Part shown: in pieces, positions 1-12,764 of the stretch
Position numbering within the stretch: position 1 is the stretch's first letter
How the letters are laid out: every line of letters starts with the position of its first letter
Assembly: GCA_009792885.1 (NCBI GenBank)
Contig: WMCF01000007.1
Coordinates: 5,509,798-5,573,797 of the forward strand
Direction of reading: 5' to 3'
Origin: Eremophila alpestris peregrina
Lineage: Eukaryota; Chordata; Aves; Passeriformes; Alaudidae
DNA length: 64,000 nt
Position numbers and translations under genes: made by a program
Notes under the pieces: generated by a model
Seen by the model: the letters and a program-made list of their open reading frames with translations, nothing else
What the model was told of the DNA's origin: nothing
Databases searched by the model: none

Positions 1-448
1 AGGGTTAGGTTTCTGGGTCCAAGCAAATGATAAAATATGTCTTTTCAAACACAGTGTAGTGCAGGCAATGTCTAAAATGAACTGTTCTCAATGTTTTCAG
101 TTATAAAGTACATTCATGGACATGCATATAAATTTCCCAGTCTTGGTAAATATTTAGCTCTTACATAAACTCAGTTATTTTATGTAGATGATGCAGAGAG
201 GTTGTGTCTGTTACAAAGGCTGATCCCAGAAGTATACCTGGTGCAGGCTGGCAGGATTAAATAAATTCAAAAGCATTGCAGTGGCTGCCACTTTCATTTC
301 AGGAAGCCTTCTGTGGCTGATAGGGGCAGTTCTGCCATTCTTTTTGCTTAATGCTCAGCCAAGTTGATTCATGTTGTTCTGTTCTTTATCATGGATATTT
401 CAGTGTACATGAATATTTTCTAACAACTATTAACTTTATAATTTATAG

Positions 449-3400
449 GAATTTGATAAAGCCAACACACAGAGAGTGCATCAGCTATTTTGGGAGATTG
501 ATGAAATGCTGTTTGAAGGAAAAGTGACCTCCCAAACAGAGAACCTGAAGGCAGAATGTGCAGATTGGGTTGAACAATTTCCTCATATAAGGTAAAGAAA
601 TTCTTGTTAGTAGTAATTTTAATCAGTTACCATTCCAATTTGAATTTTTGGGGCACCCTCTTATGGTTTGGGCATCAGCAACACTGGTGCATTCAAATCA
701 GTAATTCTGGGACTGACCTGTGCTATAGTTGCTCAGTAAATCTGGGCAGTTGTGCTTTAGCAAGTGATGCCCTTTATTTTGATTAATAAAATGATCACAG
801 GTGAAGTTGATCAGAAATTATTTTATGGTATAATTTTGTGTATATTTATTAGAGTTGCTTTCACCTTTTCTTTCTTCCTCTCTACATTACGCATGTTGGA
901 GTTTGTGCGTTTTCTGAACTTTAACTGTAGCCTTGAATTTCCATGTAAACATTTTTGATTAGCACTTTTACTCACATTGATGGATCCTGAGTTGGATAAG
1001 TGAAGTCACAGTAGATATTTCTTTGTCTTCTGCATTAATTTTTAAATATATCTTACAGAGTTTTTTGATAAGAAAGGAAGTATGTTTACTTTGTCTGCCT
1101 TTAGAACAATCTAACAAGTTTTATTATTTGATCTTAAAATTTATGAACTAGAATCTCATCTTGTGTAAATCAGCTTAACGTCAATGACTTAAATACTAGG
1201 CAATATTAAGGTAATACACAAGGCTCTGGCCCCTGAAAGCAGATGTAAGCTGTGCTTTTGCATTGCCTGCTGTTTGCAGGTGTTTGTATTTTGGATGTTT
1301 GAATATGGCAAAGGTTTCCATCTATGTTACTGCTTGTTCTCTGCTTTTTATTCAGGGTTCTAGGGAAGCAGCTCCTTGTGCCAAAGGATGAAGGCTTTCA
1401 GCATTTTCAGAGCAGAAATGATGCCCATGTAGATACTAAGTGTGTGCCTGGCCTCCTTGAATGTACTGGTCGTACAAAAGAGTATGTTAATTTTTAAAAG
1501 TTTTTGTTTTGGTCTGCCCCCTTCAGAAACATGTACCAATATTAATTTTGTATTACTGAAACATGTCAGTATAAGTAAATATGCACTTTCTCCTTTCTTT
1601 GAATATTTAATTCTCATTTTCTTGGTATTTTCTTCAGGCTCTGCATCTCAGGCTCTAAACTGATCCCAACAGCATATCCAATACCTACATCACTGGATTC
1701 AAGTTCCACTGGGATTTCTGCTTCAGACTCAGCCATGTATTCCTTCCTGGAAGAAGAAATTTATGATGAAGATGGAAAAATAGAGGAATATCTTGCCTTT
1801 GACAACAAGGAGCTGTAAATAACAGATATATGTATTTTTGAAGAATGTAATGAAAAATTACCAGTGAACTGGGCCAGGGTGCATAGACTGTGTTTCTCTT
1901 CTGTAAGATATAGTTTGGTAGCACAGTGGTGGAACTGAGCATGTGGAAGATTATGTATATTGTCTTTCTAGTGGTTTAAGGCTCACATCTCCCATTTCAA
2001 GGGAATGTGTCTTAACCACTAGTTTTGAGGTATTTGGAGATTCAATAAAATGAATATTTAATTTTGAGATGGGGTAGAATGAAAGCATCCCTTCTCCTCA
2101 AGTGAGTGCCTTGAGCATCAGGTTGTTTAGTGTCAATACACTGTTTGTGCTGTCACTGTCTGCCCTAATGAGTCCTAAATTCTTCCTGTGCAGAGCACTA
2201 CAGCCTGCATTTAGAGCACTCTTGGGAGTGACAAGTCATTCAGTCACCTTCTTGACAGTGCAGCCTAGGTTTCCTGTGAGCCAGTCCAATGTTCCAGCAG
2301 CTAGGCTACTGGGTGGATGAAAGATCATCATGTGCTGTTTTCTAAAAGGGGAAAACTTTGGTAGGACTCATTGGGCACAAAGCACAGCTTTTTGTGCTAA
2401 GGCTTTATGCACACTCAGAACAAAAGCATGATTGTTCTGAAAACCTGAGGAACCAGACAGACACCCTTTCAGTGGTCTTTTTGAAAGAAAACGCTGGGAT
2501 TGCTGCCCTTTTAGGAAGTGTTTAGGTTTAAGAATAATCTCAGTAGTCTTCTCTCTTTGTTTTTACTAAGTAAGCAGACTTAATTTGGGAGGGAGACTTG
2601 TCAGAAGGTACATTTCTCTCCTTTGTCTCCTTCATATGCTTCTTGTTTCATTCAATTCTGAAATACCTTGCCCTCCATTACTAAAACAGTAGGTGTTAAA
2701 CAGTCTGACAGGAGAATGCTTGGTCATTTTGTGAGTTGGACTACTCAGCCACATCTCATGTACAGTTAAGAATTATGCAGTGAGGTTTGAGGAAGAAGAG
2801 AAGTGACAGACGAGAAAGGGTGGTAGTAGAAACCAGTATGAATTTGGAATCATCTTTCTGATCTCAAAAAAAATCCGCAAAAACGTTCCTTAGAAAAAAA
2901 TATGATGGCATTAAAAAATGAAAAAAGCTAAAACTTTCTTCCTGAGAGGGTGTATTAGAAGACCAAGTTGGGAAATGTTGCTAAAACATGCTTCCGTAGA
3001 TATAGAGGAAACAGAAAAAAATTAAAAAGCATAACTGTCCTTACTGTGGAGTAGAGGAAGAAGGTATGTGTAAGGTTTTGGGCTCTACCATTCTTGTCAT
3101 CCTGCAGAAATCCTTTAAAGCTGTTTCATCTGATCAGTGGTGGAAAATTGCAGATGTGTGAGGTACACAGGTCATGCTGAGAAAGCACTTTTCTGTGTGA
3201 GAGTCCTCTTGACAAATACAATAAATGATGTTGCCTATGTTACTGTAAAAAGCATAGGATTTAGTCTCAAATGACTATGTGCCACATATAAAACTTTTCC
3301 TAGACCTGTTGATCTTTCTGTTATAATGCCCTAATGGGATTTTTAAATTTTCCAATGGAAAGCAAATAAAAGAGAAATCTATATATATTTGATAGGTTCT

Positions 3401-6400
3401 CTTCCCTTAGGTAGATTTGAGTTTGAATTTTTTTATCTGCAGCTGACTACCTTTTCTTCCATATGTATGTTTCTCTATTGAAGGAAGTCGGGGGGAAGTC
3501 AATTCCCATGGGAATTCTTTTGAATTTGTTTCCTTTATTAGTGAGGATGAGATTTGGGAACAAAAGAAAATGCGTCTTTCTGAGAAGAGGTGTAAGCGTG
3601 GCATTCCCCCTGTTTCTCCCAATGCCTGTATCAAAGATGCTGTGGCTTCTGAAGTATTTGATCATATCTGGAGCAATGTCATTGGAATGTTGGAGGAACT
3701 GATTAAAAAAAATTGGGAAACTAGTATCCCAGGTATTTGACATTTTCATTTGAAAATACGGTATTTGTTGAATCTAATTCAGAAAAGTCATCCTTCCCTA
3801 TCCTCTTAAATTAAGCAAATTTTCCAAGCTTTAGTTAAGATGACCAGTGCCGTAGAACTGTATCATATGTAACGCCTTGCCATGAGAATGTGTGCACACA
3901 CATGCACATAAAATAAAACTTTCTTCCTAATTTTCAGGAAGTTTTGTATGAGAGGTGTAAAAAAGAAAAATACTGACTGAAATAGCTTCATTGCAAGAGA
4001 ACATGTTTAAAAAAATAAAAATATTGAGCACTGCCTTGAAGATGCAAATTGATGCTGCTAGTCAACATTAGTCACCAGATCACAGACAATGTGATCTGGA
4101 TCTGGAAGCTAGGAGTCAGAGTCTCCTAGTCCTACTTGTTTTAGCTTTATTAATAAAAAGAACCCTTGGGTAGTTAGAATGTTAAAGTGAGATAGACAAT
4201 CTTGTTGATGTGCAGGAGTTCATGAGTCCACTATAGCACTGCAGGATGAAGAAAAGGTGAAGTATGTAATTTTATATTATGTTTTCACATTCTAGCAGAC
4301 TGTAGTGAGGAAAAAGAAAAGCTAGGAAAATTAAATAGAACTGAAAATCTGTTGTGCATGCGTTGTCTTTGGAAGCTGAAGGGAATTTCAGTTCTTTCAT
4401 TGTATTTTAAAAGGACAGATGTAACACAAGAATGAGTCTTGGAAGTTAACTCTAATGGTACACTCAACCTCAAACACAAGAATACAGCAAAGTAAGATAT
4501 GGCAAAATTTCTCTGAATGCTTGCAGCACCAGAATTTAACATTTCAGGTTTTACTGTAATTTAAAAGTTCTTTTGACACCACAGGTGGATTGTTTAGCTC
4601 AGTATTATAGTTTAGGGAGGATCATTTAGTTGTATTACGATAGGTTTTCCCTTTTATATTTTTGAAGGTCAAAAGCTGGTTACAAACAGCAAGTATTTCA
4701 ACTAGGAAGAAAAAGAATTTGGGTTTATAATAGAAATAAGATGGTAGCATATCCCCAAAATGAAACAGTGTATAGCTGCTATCAGACAAGGCTAGTATCA
4801 ATAGACTTTTTATTTAATATATATTTTAATTTTTTTTTTTTTTTGCTACTTAAAAATGAAAAGCTCTGGGGATTTTTAGATAGCATTTCAATGGTTTTAG
4901 CTGTATTTTCTTAGACAACCACCTCCAAATCTACCTGTGTAGGCCAGCTTGTATGTCAGTGTCAGAGAAAGCATGGACAAATGGGAATGCTTTCAAAAAG
5001 CCATCATTTATGTTAGATTTTTAAATAGCATGGAAACCTAAAGCTATGTGAAAGTCTTTATTTACTGTGTAGTGTAATATTGTTTGAACCCCAAGAAATG
5101 ATGAGCTGTAAACATATAAAATACTTCATATTCTCTTTACTTTTTTTTGCTGCTGTGCAGAATGTGACCAGCAAATAGAAAAACTGAAAACTGTTACAGC
5201 AAAACTGCCACATTTTCCAGTCATCCATATTACAGCAGATGCTGGAACCATTCCTCTTTCCAGAGGCTCTGAAGCTCGAAGTGTACCTTTTGGGGCTCAT
5301 TGTGTTTCATCACAGGTAAAAATAAAACAAACCTTTCTGTCAAATATTCTTTTGTTCTTCAAACCTTGGACAGTCTTGATCAAAACTTGAAAAGGCTCTT
5401 TTTCTTTATTTACTCCTTTTTTTTTCTTTATATCAATTAGGTAAACCTAAAGTCTAATCTAATTTTAAATGAAGTTTAAATTAATGTTAATTTTTTTGGT
5501 TATTGTCACTTGTTTTTCTTTGGTGGTCCTTAAAAGTACAATTTATCACCAAGCTATTGCTGCCATTGATTTTCAAAGTCTTGTTAAATTCTATTCTGTC
5601 CTTAAAAACTAATTCTGCTTTTATTGTGATATGATAATTTCTGCATGGTAGAATTAAGAAGACAAACTGATGTGCAGTTGCAACTTGAAGTGCTGTTCTC
5701 ACAACACTGTGAGGTTCAGACTCTCCCATTCCTTCTCTGTCTCTTTGCCTCTTGTGAAAGGGGATTCTGCAGTGCATCCACCAGCACGCTGGCACTAGGC
5801 CTTACCTGTCTTTGTGGAAGCTTATGTTTATATTGATAAAATGTCCTTTTTTGTCCTGCTTTCTGTCTCGTCCCTCTGTCTCCTGATTCATATTTTGCAC
5901 TTTTGTTTCCTTTTTCAGCCACTGCTTCTGTTTGTTTTTTCTCCTGTCTCTCTCTATCGAGTTCAAGTGACTTCATTTTCTTCTGTTGATTCTCTTCCCA
6001 AGCTTGCTAAACAGTGAGATAAGGAACACAGGGAAGAGAGCACAACAGTCTTGGCTCTCCCCATAGGTGTGCTTTGTTCTGTAGCAGTCCCAGCAGCCAG
6101 GAGAAGTGGAATGCTTTGATAAATCACGCCCCTGTGCTGAGAGAAAATGGAAAGTTTGAAGAATCAAACTCAGGCTTCAGCTGAAATTTACATTGTAAAT
6201 CGAGTTACAATTCAGTGACTAAATTACACAAGTTGTGTTTATAAAAATCTTTTTAAGATAAATAAAAGAAAAAAACATAATTGCACCATCTACACCTGAC
6301 AATTCTACTGAAACATCTTAAATGGAACTTTTGTAAAAAACAAGTAAAATACCTCTTAACTATGTGCTTTTTGAGATCTTCCTTCTAAAAAAGGAAAGGT

Positions 6401-9400
6401 TAACGCATAGTTCTTGCTTTTAATAGGTTCACCGTTTCTCCAGCAACTTCTATAGTGATCTGAATGGTGTGATGACAATTCAAGCAAAACCACTCCAACA
6501 GAGGCATGCTGCCACAGCAGAAAAAATACAGTAAGTGACATTGACATTTTCAAAATAAGACATAATTCACATAATGTAAAAAATGTCTTACAATTAAAAA
6601 AACCAAGGATAAAAAGGCAGTGCTCTTGTGTGTATCGCTGATAAGATAGTAATTTGCAAGAGGTTGAAATGATGCACTGTTAAACCCTTGTTTTTCTTGA
6701 TCCTAATTCCTTCTTTCTTTCTCTTTCCCTAGGAATGAGCAAGAAGACAAACAACATAGCAGTGCCTCCACCACTCCAAATTCAGCACATGCTAGGCTGG
6801 GGAGAACTGATAACAGTGTTCTCTCACCATCTCCAGCTTTGCTGGCATCTTCTAGGAAACTACCAAGGTTACCCTCTCTCACATCTGACCAACCCTCCTC
6901 AGAAGTTCCTAATACACACAATGATGAAGTCTGTAAAGGGAAGAAGTAAGTTTTTCATTTTATTCTCCTCTTTTCTCAGAACTTTACTGAAATTTCACCA
7001 CTGAAGAATTTTGCAAAATACTTGAGAACTAACCTGCGATGTATTCTTAATTGTAGAATTCAGGGGGAAGAAGAAAGCTAGCAGAGCCATGATTTTTTTG
7101 AGGAAAGGCATTTGTTTTACTTCTTTATAGCTGTATTAAGTGCTGTTACTTTCTGCAGCTGAGCTCTATAAAGAAATGTGCTACTTAAAAAATTTGTATT
7201 ACTTCAATGAAACAGTCTGTCATGTGATTGCTCCTAAAAGAGGAACCCTTAAAATTCTGTAGGGTTGGCACCTGGGATCGTTTATCTTCTGCTCGTGTGC
7301 CTGCAGCCCGGAACAAGTTACCGCCAATAAACCCTGAGGTTTCAGTGCCTCGAATGCAGCAGAGCTCTGTAAGTTGTGTTTGTTTTTACTGGTGAAGAAC
7401 TTCAAGCTGTTTAGAAATAAACTATGCTATGTCACAGGTTGAAATGGGTAATTTTACAGCTTGTGTTAGTTTGTATTTAATTTAGAGTTTTAACGTGCTA
7501 ATGTGTGTTACATTGGGATGCAACTACAATGCAAGAGAAAGCAGTTTAAAACCTTAGGTCACAGACAGATCAGAGTGGAAAGACTTCTCTGACAAGATAA
7601 AAATCTGTTTTTTTTAAAAAAAAAGCTAAAAAAAGAATCAACCAACAAGGTAACAAGACAGTAACCATGCTCTTCTATGCATCTGGATTTAAATAGCTCT
7701 TTTCAGTGTTTCATTACTCACTAATGTTAGGTTATAAGCATAAGAAAATTATGCTGACCGAAGTAGAAAAGGATAACAACTGAAAAACCCCCTGGATCTT
7801 ACACTGGCCTATTTTTGAAGGTTGGGGAAGGAATAAATCACCAGAATGAAAGTAAATTAGCATGCTGATATATCAACATGCCAACAAAGAAGCAGTCTCA
7901 CGTATGTTTAAATAACAGGCAAACACTTAAATTGATGCTTTTGGCTATTGACAACATATTTTTCTTATCTTCTTGTGAACTTTTATATGTCAACAGAAAA
8001 GAAATACTTTAACTTATTCAATTGCTGCATTCTCTTAATACTATTTTAATTCTTTCAGCATCAAGAACGATGTGCTCATAGCAGAGTGTCAAGTGCAGTA
8101 ACTGGCAGGACAGAGCAACAGCCGCTCAGAGAAAGAACTGTTACTGTTGATCGATTTCCAAGACCCAACACAACTCATACTTTCAGGGTATGTTACAGTG
8201 TATGTGGAGACATGGAGAAAGGGAAGTAGTTTTGTTTTATGCTCACTGTTGGTTTACAGAAGGTCTTATTTCTGGGTCTCTCCTGACTTCTGATGTACAG
8301 GGGGTCCTACTACCTGTAGAGAGGAGGATGCTAAAAGTCTTGGGGAGGGTGTGGGACTGTTGTATGAGGAAGAATTTTTTTCAGATTTGAGGGTGTGTGT
8401 GTGTGCAGTTTTAGTGCTGTTTGGAGCTTTGCACTTTGGTAGGATCCAATTTGCTGGACTAGATCATAAAAATCGTAATCAAATCCTTTCCATAGATAAA
8501 TGTATCACACTAGCTAAGAGTATATCTTACCTTTTTACAGAGGGACACACCTCAGAAAAAGTCACTCACTCCTGTGGATTTTGCTAACCACAGAAGGATT
8601 GGTCAAGGAATTTTGATAACAGGTAGGTAAAGAAGAATGACTTGGAAGGTAAAAGGCCAACAAAACCTATTAACCCATTATACTGTCAGAAAAGCATAGT
8701 GCTTAGGGAGAGCCATCTCAGCATTAAAGAACAGGTTTTCTTGGCAGGATCTTTAGAGTTTGGTTTTGAAGTTTCTTGTTACTTGTTCTGAGGTATTACG
8801 AACTCTTATGGGTAGGATTCCTGTGAAGCTTCTTTCTCTTGTTATGACATGGGAGGAAAATGATTCCATCTCATCTCTTTTTTTTTTTTTTTTTTTTTTT
8901 TACATATTTACAACTATAGCAAGAGTATGCAGTGTACAGGCTAGATATTTTTGCAGCTGCTAGAGTAATAACACAGTTGCATGCTTGTGAACTGCTCATG
9001 AAAAATTTTATTTTAGGTGTGAAATTAATAAAATTTTTGTGTTAAGAAAAAGTAGATTTGAAAATGTGCATCTTTAACAAAAATATAAAGCTCTCATTAA
9101 AAAAAAAAAAAATCAGTATTGATTTGCAGCTGTGTCTTGAATTTTCAACCCCCAAAAAGAGAGCAACCCTATGTGGCTCAATTTGTTCCATTTTTACAAT
9201 AAAGCTGACTAGCTAGTACCTGGTGTATTTGAGTGCTTATAAGTAACCTTCATTTGTGTGGAAGCTCCGTGACCTGAAATAATTATATCATTGACATAAT
9301 TATATAACAGGTGATGTAAGAATAAGGGTAGGTTAGCAAATATTGATCTGAGCACATTAGTGGAAGTAACTCATATATAATCTTGGAGTGTCTTTTAGAA

Positions 9401-9508
9401 ACTACAATAATCAACAATGTTTTATATTTTCCAGGTTCACAGAATTACTCCAGATCCCTTCAGAGAAATCCTCCAGCCTCAAGGAAGAGATTTCAGATTG
9501 CCTCTTAA
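449..9508 (+). CDS. FAM149A: FAM149A, C-terminal 499 codons (5' part outside window)
   Basis: Eleven coding exons: 449-591, 1356-1481, 1638-1814, 3542-3732, 5161-5315, 6427-6530, 6733-6945, 7263-7368, 8059-8187, 8541-8622, 9435-9508 (stop TAA 9506-9508). They total 1500 nt and phase is kept at every junction. The first exon encodes the DUF3719-type core of FAM149 proteins (QRVHQLFWEIDEMLFEG), followed by an acidic stretch near EEEIYDEDGKIEEY and a Ser/Pro-rich, low-complexity C-terminal half ending KRFQIAS. No membrane segment or catalytic motif is visible. The biochemical role of FAM149A is not established; the paralogue FAM149B1 is linked to primary cilia, so a ciliary role is only an inference. 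The exon at 1638-1814 has a weak donor (ct|gtaaat). Assignment to FAM149A rather than FAM149B1 rests on the DUF3719 match plus synteny with CYP4V2 and KLKB1. The upstream exons and start codon are not in the window. Confidence 0.9.
1815..2049 (+). promoter_or_regulatory. FAM149A: Possible intronic polyadenylation unit in FAM149A
   Basis: If the weak donor at 1815 is not used, translation meets an in-frame TAA at 1816-1818, one codon past the exon edge (ending KEL), and a canonical AATAAA follows at 2044-2049 with G/T-rich sequence downstream. Together these could make a short isoform lacking the C-terminal ~350 residues. The motifs are seen directly; use of the site is inference. Confidence 0.3.
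8878..8901. repeat. Poly(T) tract, 24 T
   Basis: Uninterrupted run of 24 T in a FAM149A intron. No flanking element was recognised, so it may be slippage-derived or the antisense tail of an old retroposon. Confidence 0.8.
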
Positions 9509-9710
9509 CGTGTTTTCGGAAGAAATAGGAACCCTCTGCACTGAATGAAAGACTGTAGCACTAAATTTGCCACTTAGTGTCTTGTGTAACAAAGAAGATG
9601 TACATACGCTGCGTCTGCTGAGCCTTGCAATCCCCAGGATGCCTGCATTACCTTCTTTTAAAATTATTTGACCAGAGGTTAGATTAAAAATTAGAGCAAA
9701 ATGAAATAAA
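9509..9710 (+). terminator. FAM149A: FAM149A 3' UTR with AATAAA signal
   Basis: Sequence after the stop codon carries a canonical AATAAA at 9705-9710, about 200 nt downstream, followed by T/G-rich sequence typical of a cleavage region. This is the first strong poly(A) signal after the stop. A longer AT-rich UTR reaching about 10.1 kb cannot be excluded. Confidence 0.6.
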
Positions 9711-11178
9711 TTATTGAGGTGTCTGCTCTGTTTGCAGTATCAAGAGACTGTGGTTGCACTTTCTTCTCAGGCATTCCTCCTTTTTATGCCTTTCCTAGGG
9801 AATTGTTTTTCTACCTATCAAATAAGATAAGTTTAGAACATAAAGTGCTATTCCCACTTTTTTTGTTTTCTTAAAGATGTTCTAGTCTATCTAAATATTA
9901 GTCATATGTAAAATTTGTACTTTTAAACAGAATTTGCAGTACTTCCTCTTTAACTGCTGTTTTTACATGTCTTAATTTTTCAGTTGGTCTGCTTATTATT
10001 ATATTATTATAATATTTAATCTCTCACAAATATTATCTGTACCAACCTTTTCTTCTTCCTTTAATTCTTTTGAAATCTCATTTATTGCTGTTCTAATAAT
10101 CAGTAACTATGGGAACTGCTGGGATAAACTTTGTTTAAAGCAAGTAACATTTTTCCTGCCAAGCCTAACATGTTTACAGATGCTGAGCAATTGAACCACA
10201 TGCTGACAAATCTGTAAGACCATTCCCATTTTTTGAGGTTTCTTGTACAAACGAGAAGTAGAACAACAAGCATCTGCTTCTGCACTTTAAACAGAAAGAC
10301 TTGCTAATTACTGGAGCAGCAATGAATTGCTCTCAGGTGGCAAGAGAGAGGAAGAGGGATGCTTGCTGTCTACCAGAAGTATTTTAATACTTCTCTCTTT
10401 TGGTCAGTTTTTGGGCACCTGACAATCACTGGTCATCTTACATCCTGATAATCATTATAGACTCATTCCAGGTTGAAAGGGACCTCAAGGAACATCTCAT
10501 CCAGTCTTTGCTGACAAAAGCATAGTCTGTATAAGATGGCCCATCATCCTGTCTGGCTGAATCTTAAGTGTCCAGTATTGGGGAATCCACCACCTCCACA
10601 TAATGGAGAGATTGTTCCAATAGGTGATTATTCTCATTGCAAAAAGTTTTCCTCTCGTGTTCAGTTGTAATCTTCTCAGGTGTAACTTGCACACATCTCT
10701 TCTCACTTTTCCATAAGACTTCTTATGAAAAGGGAATCTCCATCTTCTTAGTAACCACTCTTTAAATGCAGGAACATGGTGATAAGGTTTTCTCAGCCTT
10801 TCCTCACATGACAGGCTACCCAGTAATTTGGTCATCTTTGTTGCCCTTTACTGTACCTTCTCCACTCTGTCCGCATCTTCCATGTGTAGCAGGGACCAAA
10901 ACTGAACACAATATTCCAAGTGTGGCCTGACCAGAACTGATTAGAGTAGGACAGTTATTTTATCTCTCCTGGTGTTGATGCAGCCAAGTCTCGTATTGGC
11001 TTTCTTTATTGCAGCAACAAACTGTTCACTCACACTGAGCTGCTTGTCCACCAGGCCCCTTAGGTCCCTTCCTATAGAGCTGTTTCCTAGCCAGGTAGAT
11101 CCCCAGCCTGTGCTGCTCTCCTGGATTATGCAGGACTTTATATTTGTCCTTATTGAACTTCATAAGGTTCTTGTTAGC

Positions 11179-11772
11179 CTAATTTTTCAGCCTGTTCAGG
11201 TCTTCCTGCAGGGTGGCTCTCCCTTCCAAAGTGTCCACTGCCTCACACAGTTTGGTATCACTGATAAATTTCATCCAGGTACTCCTGATCCCATAATCCC
11301 AACCACTGATGGAGATTCTAAACAGTGCTGGGCCCGGTATCATTCCCTGGGAGGCTCCACCTGTGGCAGTGGCCAGTGTGAAAGGGAACAATTTACCACC
11401 ACTCTCTGGGTGTGGCCAGCCAGCCAATTCCCCACCCACAGCATGGATCACACATCCACACCATCACATCCTCATTTCTGTGGGAGGAGGCTGTGGGAGA
11501 CTATATCAAAAGTCTTGGAGATATCCAGGTAGACAATGTTCACCACTGGCCCCACATCAACCAAGCAGGTTCATTTGTTGTAAGAGGCAATCAGGTTTGT
11601 CAAGCACAATTTGTCCTTGGTCAATCTGTGCTGCCTTTTCCAAATCATGGATTTCACTTGACTTGTAACAGCCCCCAGGAAAATTTATTCCATAGGTTTC
11701 CCAGAGTAAGACAGATGGGCCTATAATTTTCTGGATCCTCTCTGAAGTCTTTCTTTTCAACAGGAGTGACAT
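11179..11772 (-). pseudogene. Decayed CR1 reverse transcriptase (ORF2) remnant
   Basis: On the minus strand two open stretches (11179-11451 and 11557-11772), interrupted relative to each other, match the CR1 RT in order. The first contains GPALFRI followed by SDTKLCEAVDTLEGRA, matching the region around the catalytic F-A-D-D box and the downstream D-T-L-E-G-R motif; the second matches the fingers region (K-R-K-T-S-E-R-I-Q-K). The catalytic box reads F-I-S-D, so the first metal-binding Asp is lost. A further piece at 12606-12806 carries NNKKEFFRYY, an upstream RT-linker motif. It is a relic with no expected activity. Confidence 0.75.
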
Positions 11773-12121
11773 TAGCCTTCTTTTAGTCTTCTCATATGTT
11801 CCCCAAATTCCACAACTCGAAGATTATGGAGAGTGGCCTCACAGCTATATTGGCCAGCTTTCTGTGGTTGGATACTGTCAGAGTGCATCAATGTGTAGAG
11901 ATCAAGCTCCTGTGATAATTCACATACCCACCCTTCCTTCACAGATAGTGGGTCTGTGTTTACATCAGCCCAGATTTTTTTCCCAAGGCCTGGTGCTGCT
12001 GAAAGGACATGGGTGAAGAAAGTGTTGAGTACCTCTGTCTTTTCAGCCTTGTTAGTGACTCCATCTCTCCCATTAAACAGCAGGCAAATGCTTTCTTTCT
12101 GTCTCTGCTTGTTTACATACC

Positions 12122-12665
12122 TGTCCTGGTTTCAGCTGGCATAGAATTTATTTTCATCCTAGTAGCTGGCACAGTTCTGGGTTTTAAATTGGTGTGAGAA
12201 CAATATTGATTACACCCTGATGTGTAATAGTTCTTGTTAAGTTGCATTGTCCTACATCAAAGACTTTTCAGTGTCCCATACTCTGCCAGTGAGAAGGTCC
12301 ACAAGAAGCTGTGAGGGAGCATGGCCAGGACAGCTGATCCCAAGTGGTCAAAGGGATATTCCATACCACAGGAGAGCCTGTTCAGTACATGAACTGGGGT
12401 GGCAGGGGCAGCTGGGAGTGAGCTATTGCTGCTTGGGGGAGGACTGAGGTCAGTGGGTGGTAAGCAATTGTTTCATGTAATTGCTTTTGTTTCTTGGGTT
12501 TTGTTCCTCTTTCTTCTTTACCTGTTTTCATTTTACTTTATTATATTTCAATCATTAAACATTTCTTATATCAACCCATGGGTTTTATCTTTGTTCTGAT
12601 ACTCCTCAATGTTCCACTGGGGTGAGGTGTGCACATGGTACTTTGTTGTGGTCTAAGACATGATA
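12122..12665 (+). mobile_element. Solo LTR (ERVL-like) inserted in CR1
   Basis: Begins TGTCCTGGTTTCAGCTGG, the start of a family of avian retroviral LTRs, and ends in a degraded form of the family's terminal ACCACGACA (here agacatgata). It includes the family's internal block GGGATATTCCATACCA (12353-12368). Flanks are atacc (12117-12121) and gtacc (12666-12670), a 5-bp target duplication with one mismatch, as expected for ERVL-type elements. The CR1 sequence resumes on the right where it stopped on the left, so this is a post-CR1 insertion reduced to a solo LTR. No internal retroviral genes are present. Confidence 0.8.
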
Positions 12666-12764
12666 GTACCTGAAGAATTCTTTCTTGTTGTTTTTGGCAT
12701 CTCTGACCAATTTCCTTTTGAGCTGAGGTTTTGTTTTTCCAATTGCATCTCTGCACACGCTTGC

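Noticed and set aside
1638..1818. Reading TAA at 1816 as the end of FAM149A
   Set aside because: Splicing at 1814 joins in phase to 3542-3732 and on through seven further exons, so this is at most an alternative end.
10972..11532. 186-codon + strand open frame, the longest in the window
   Set aside because: It is the complement of CR1 reverse transcriptase and 3' sequence; the real homology reads on the minus strand.
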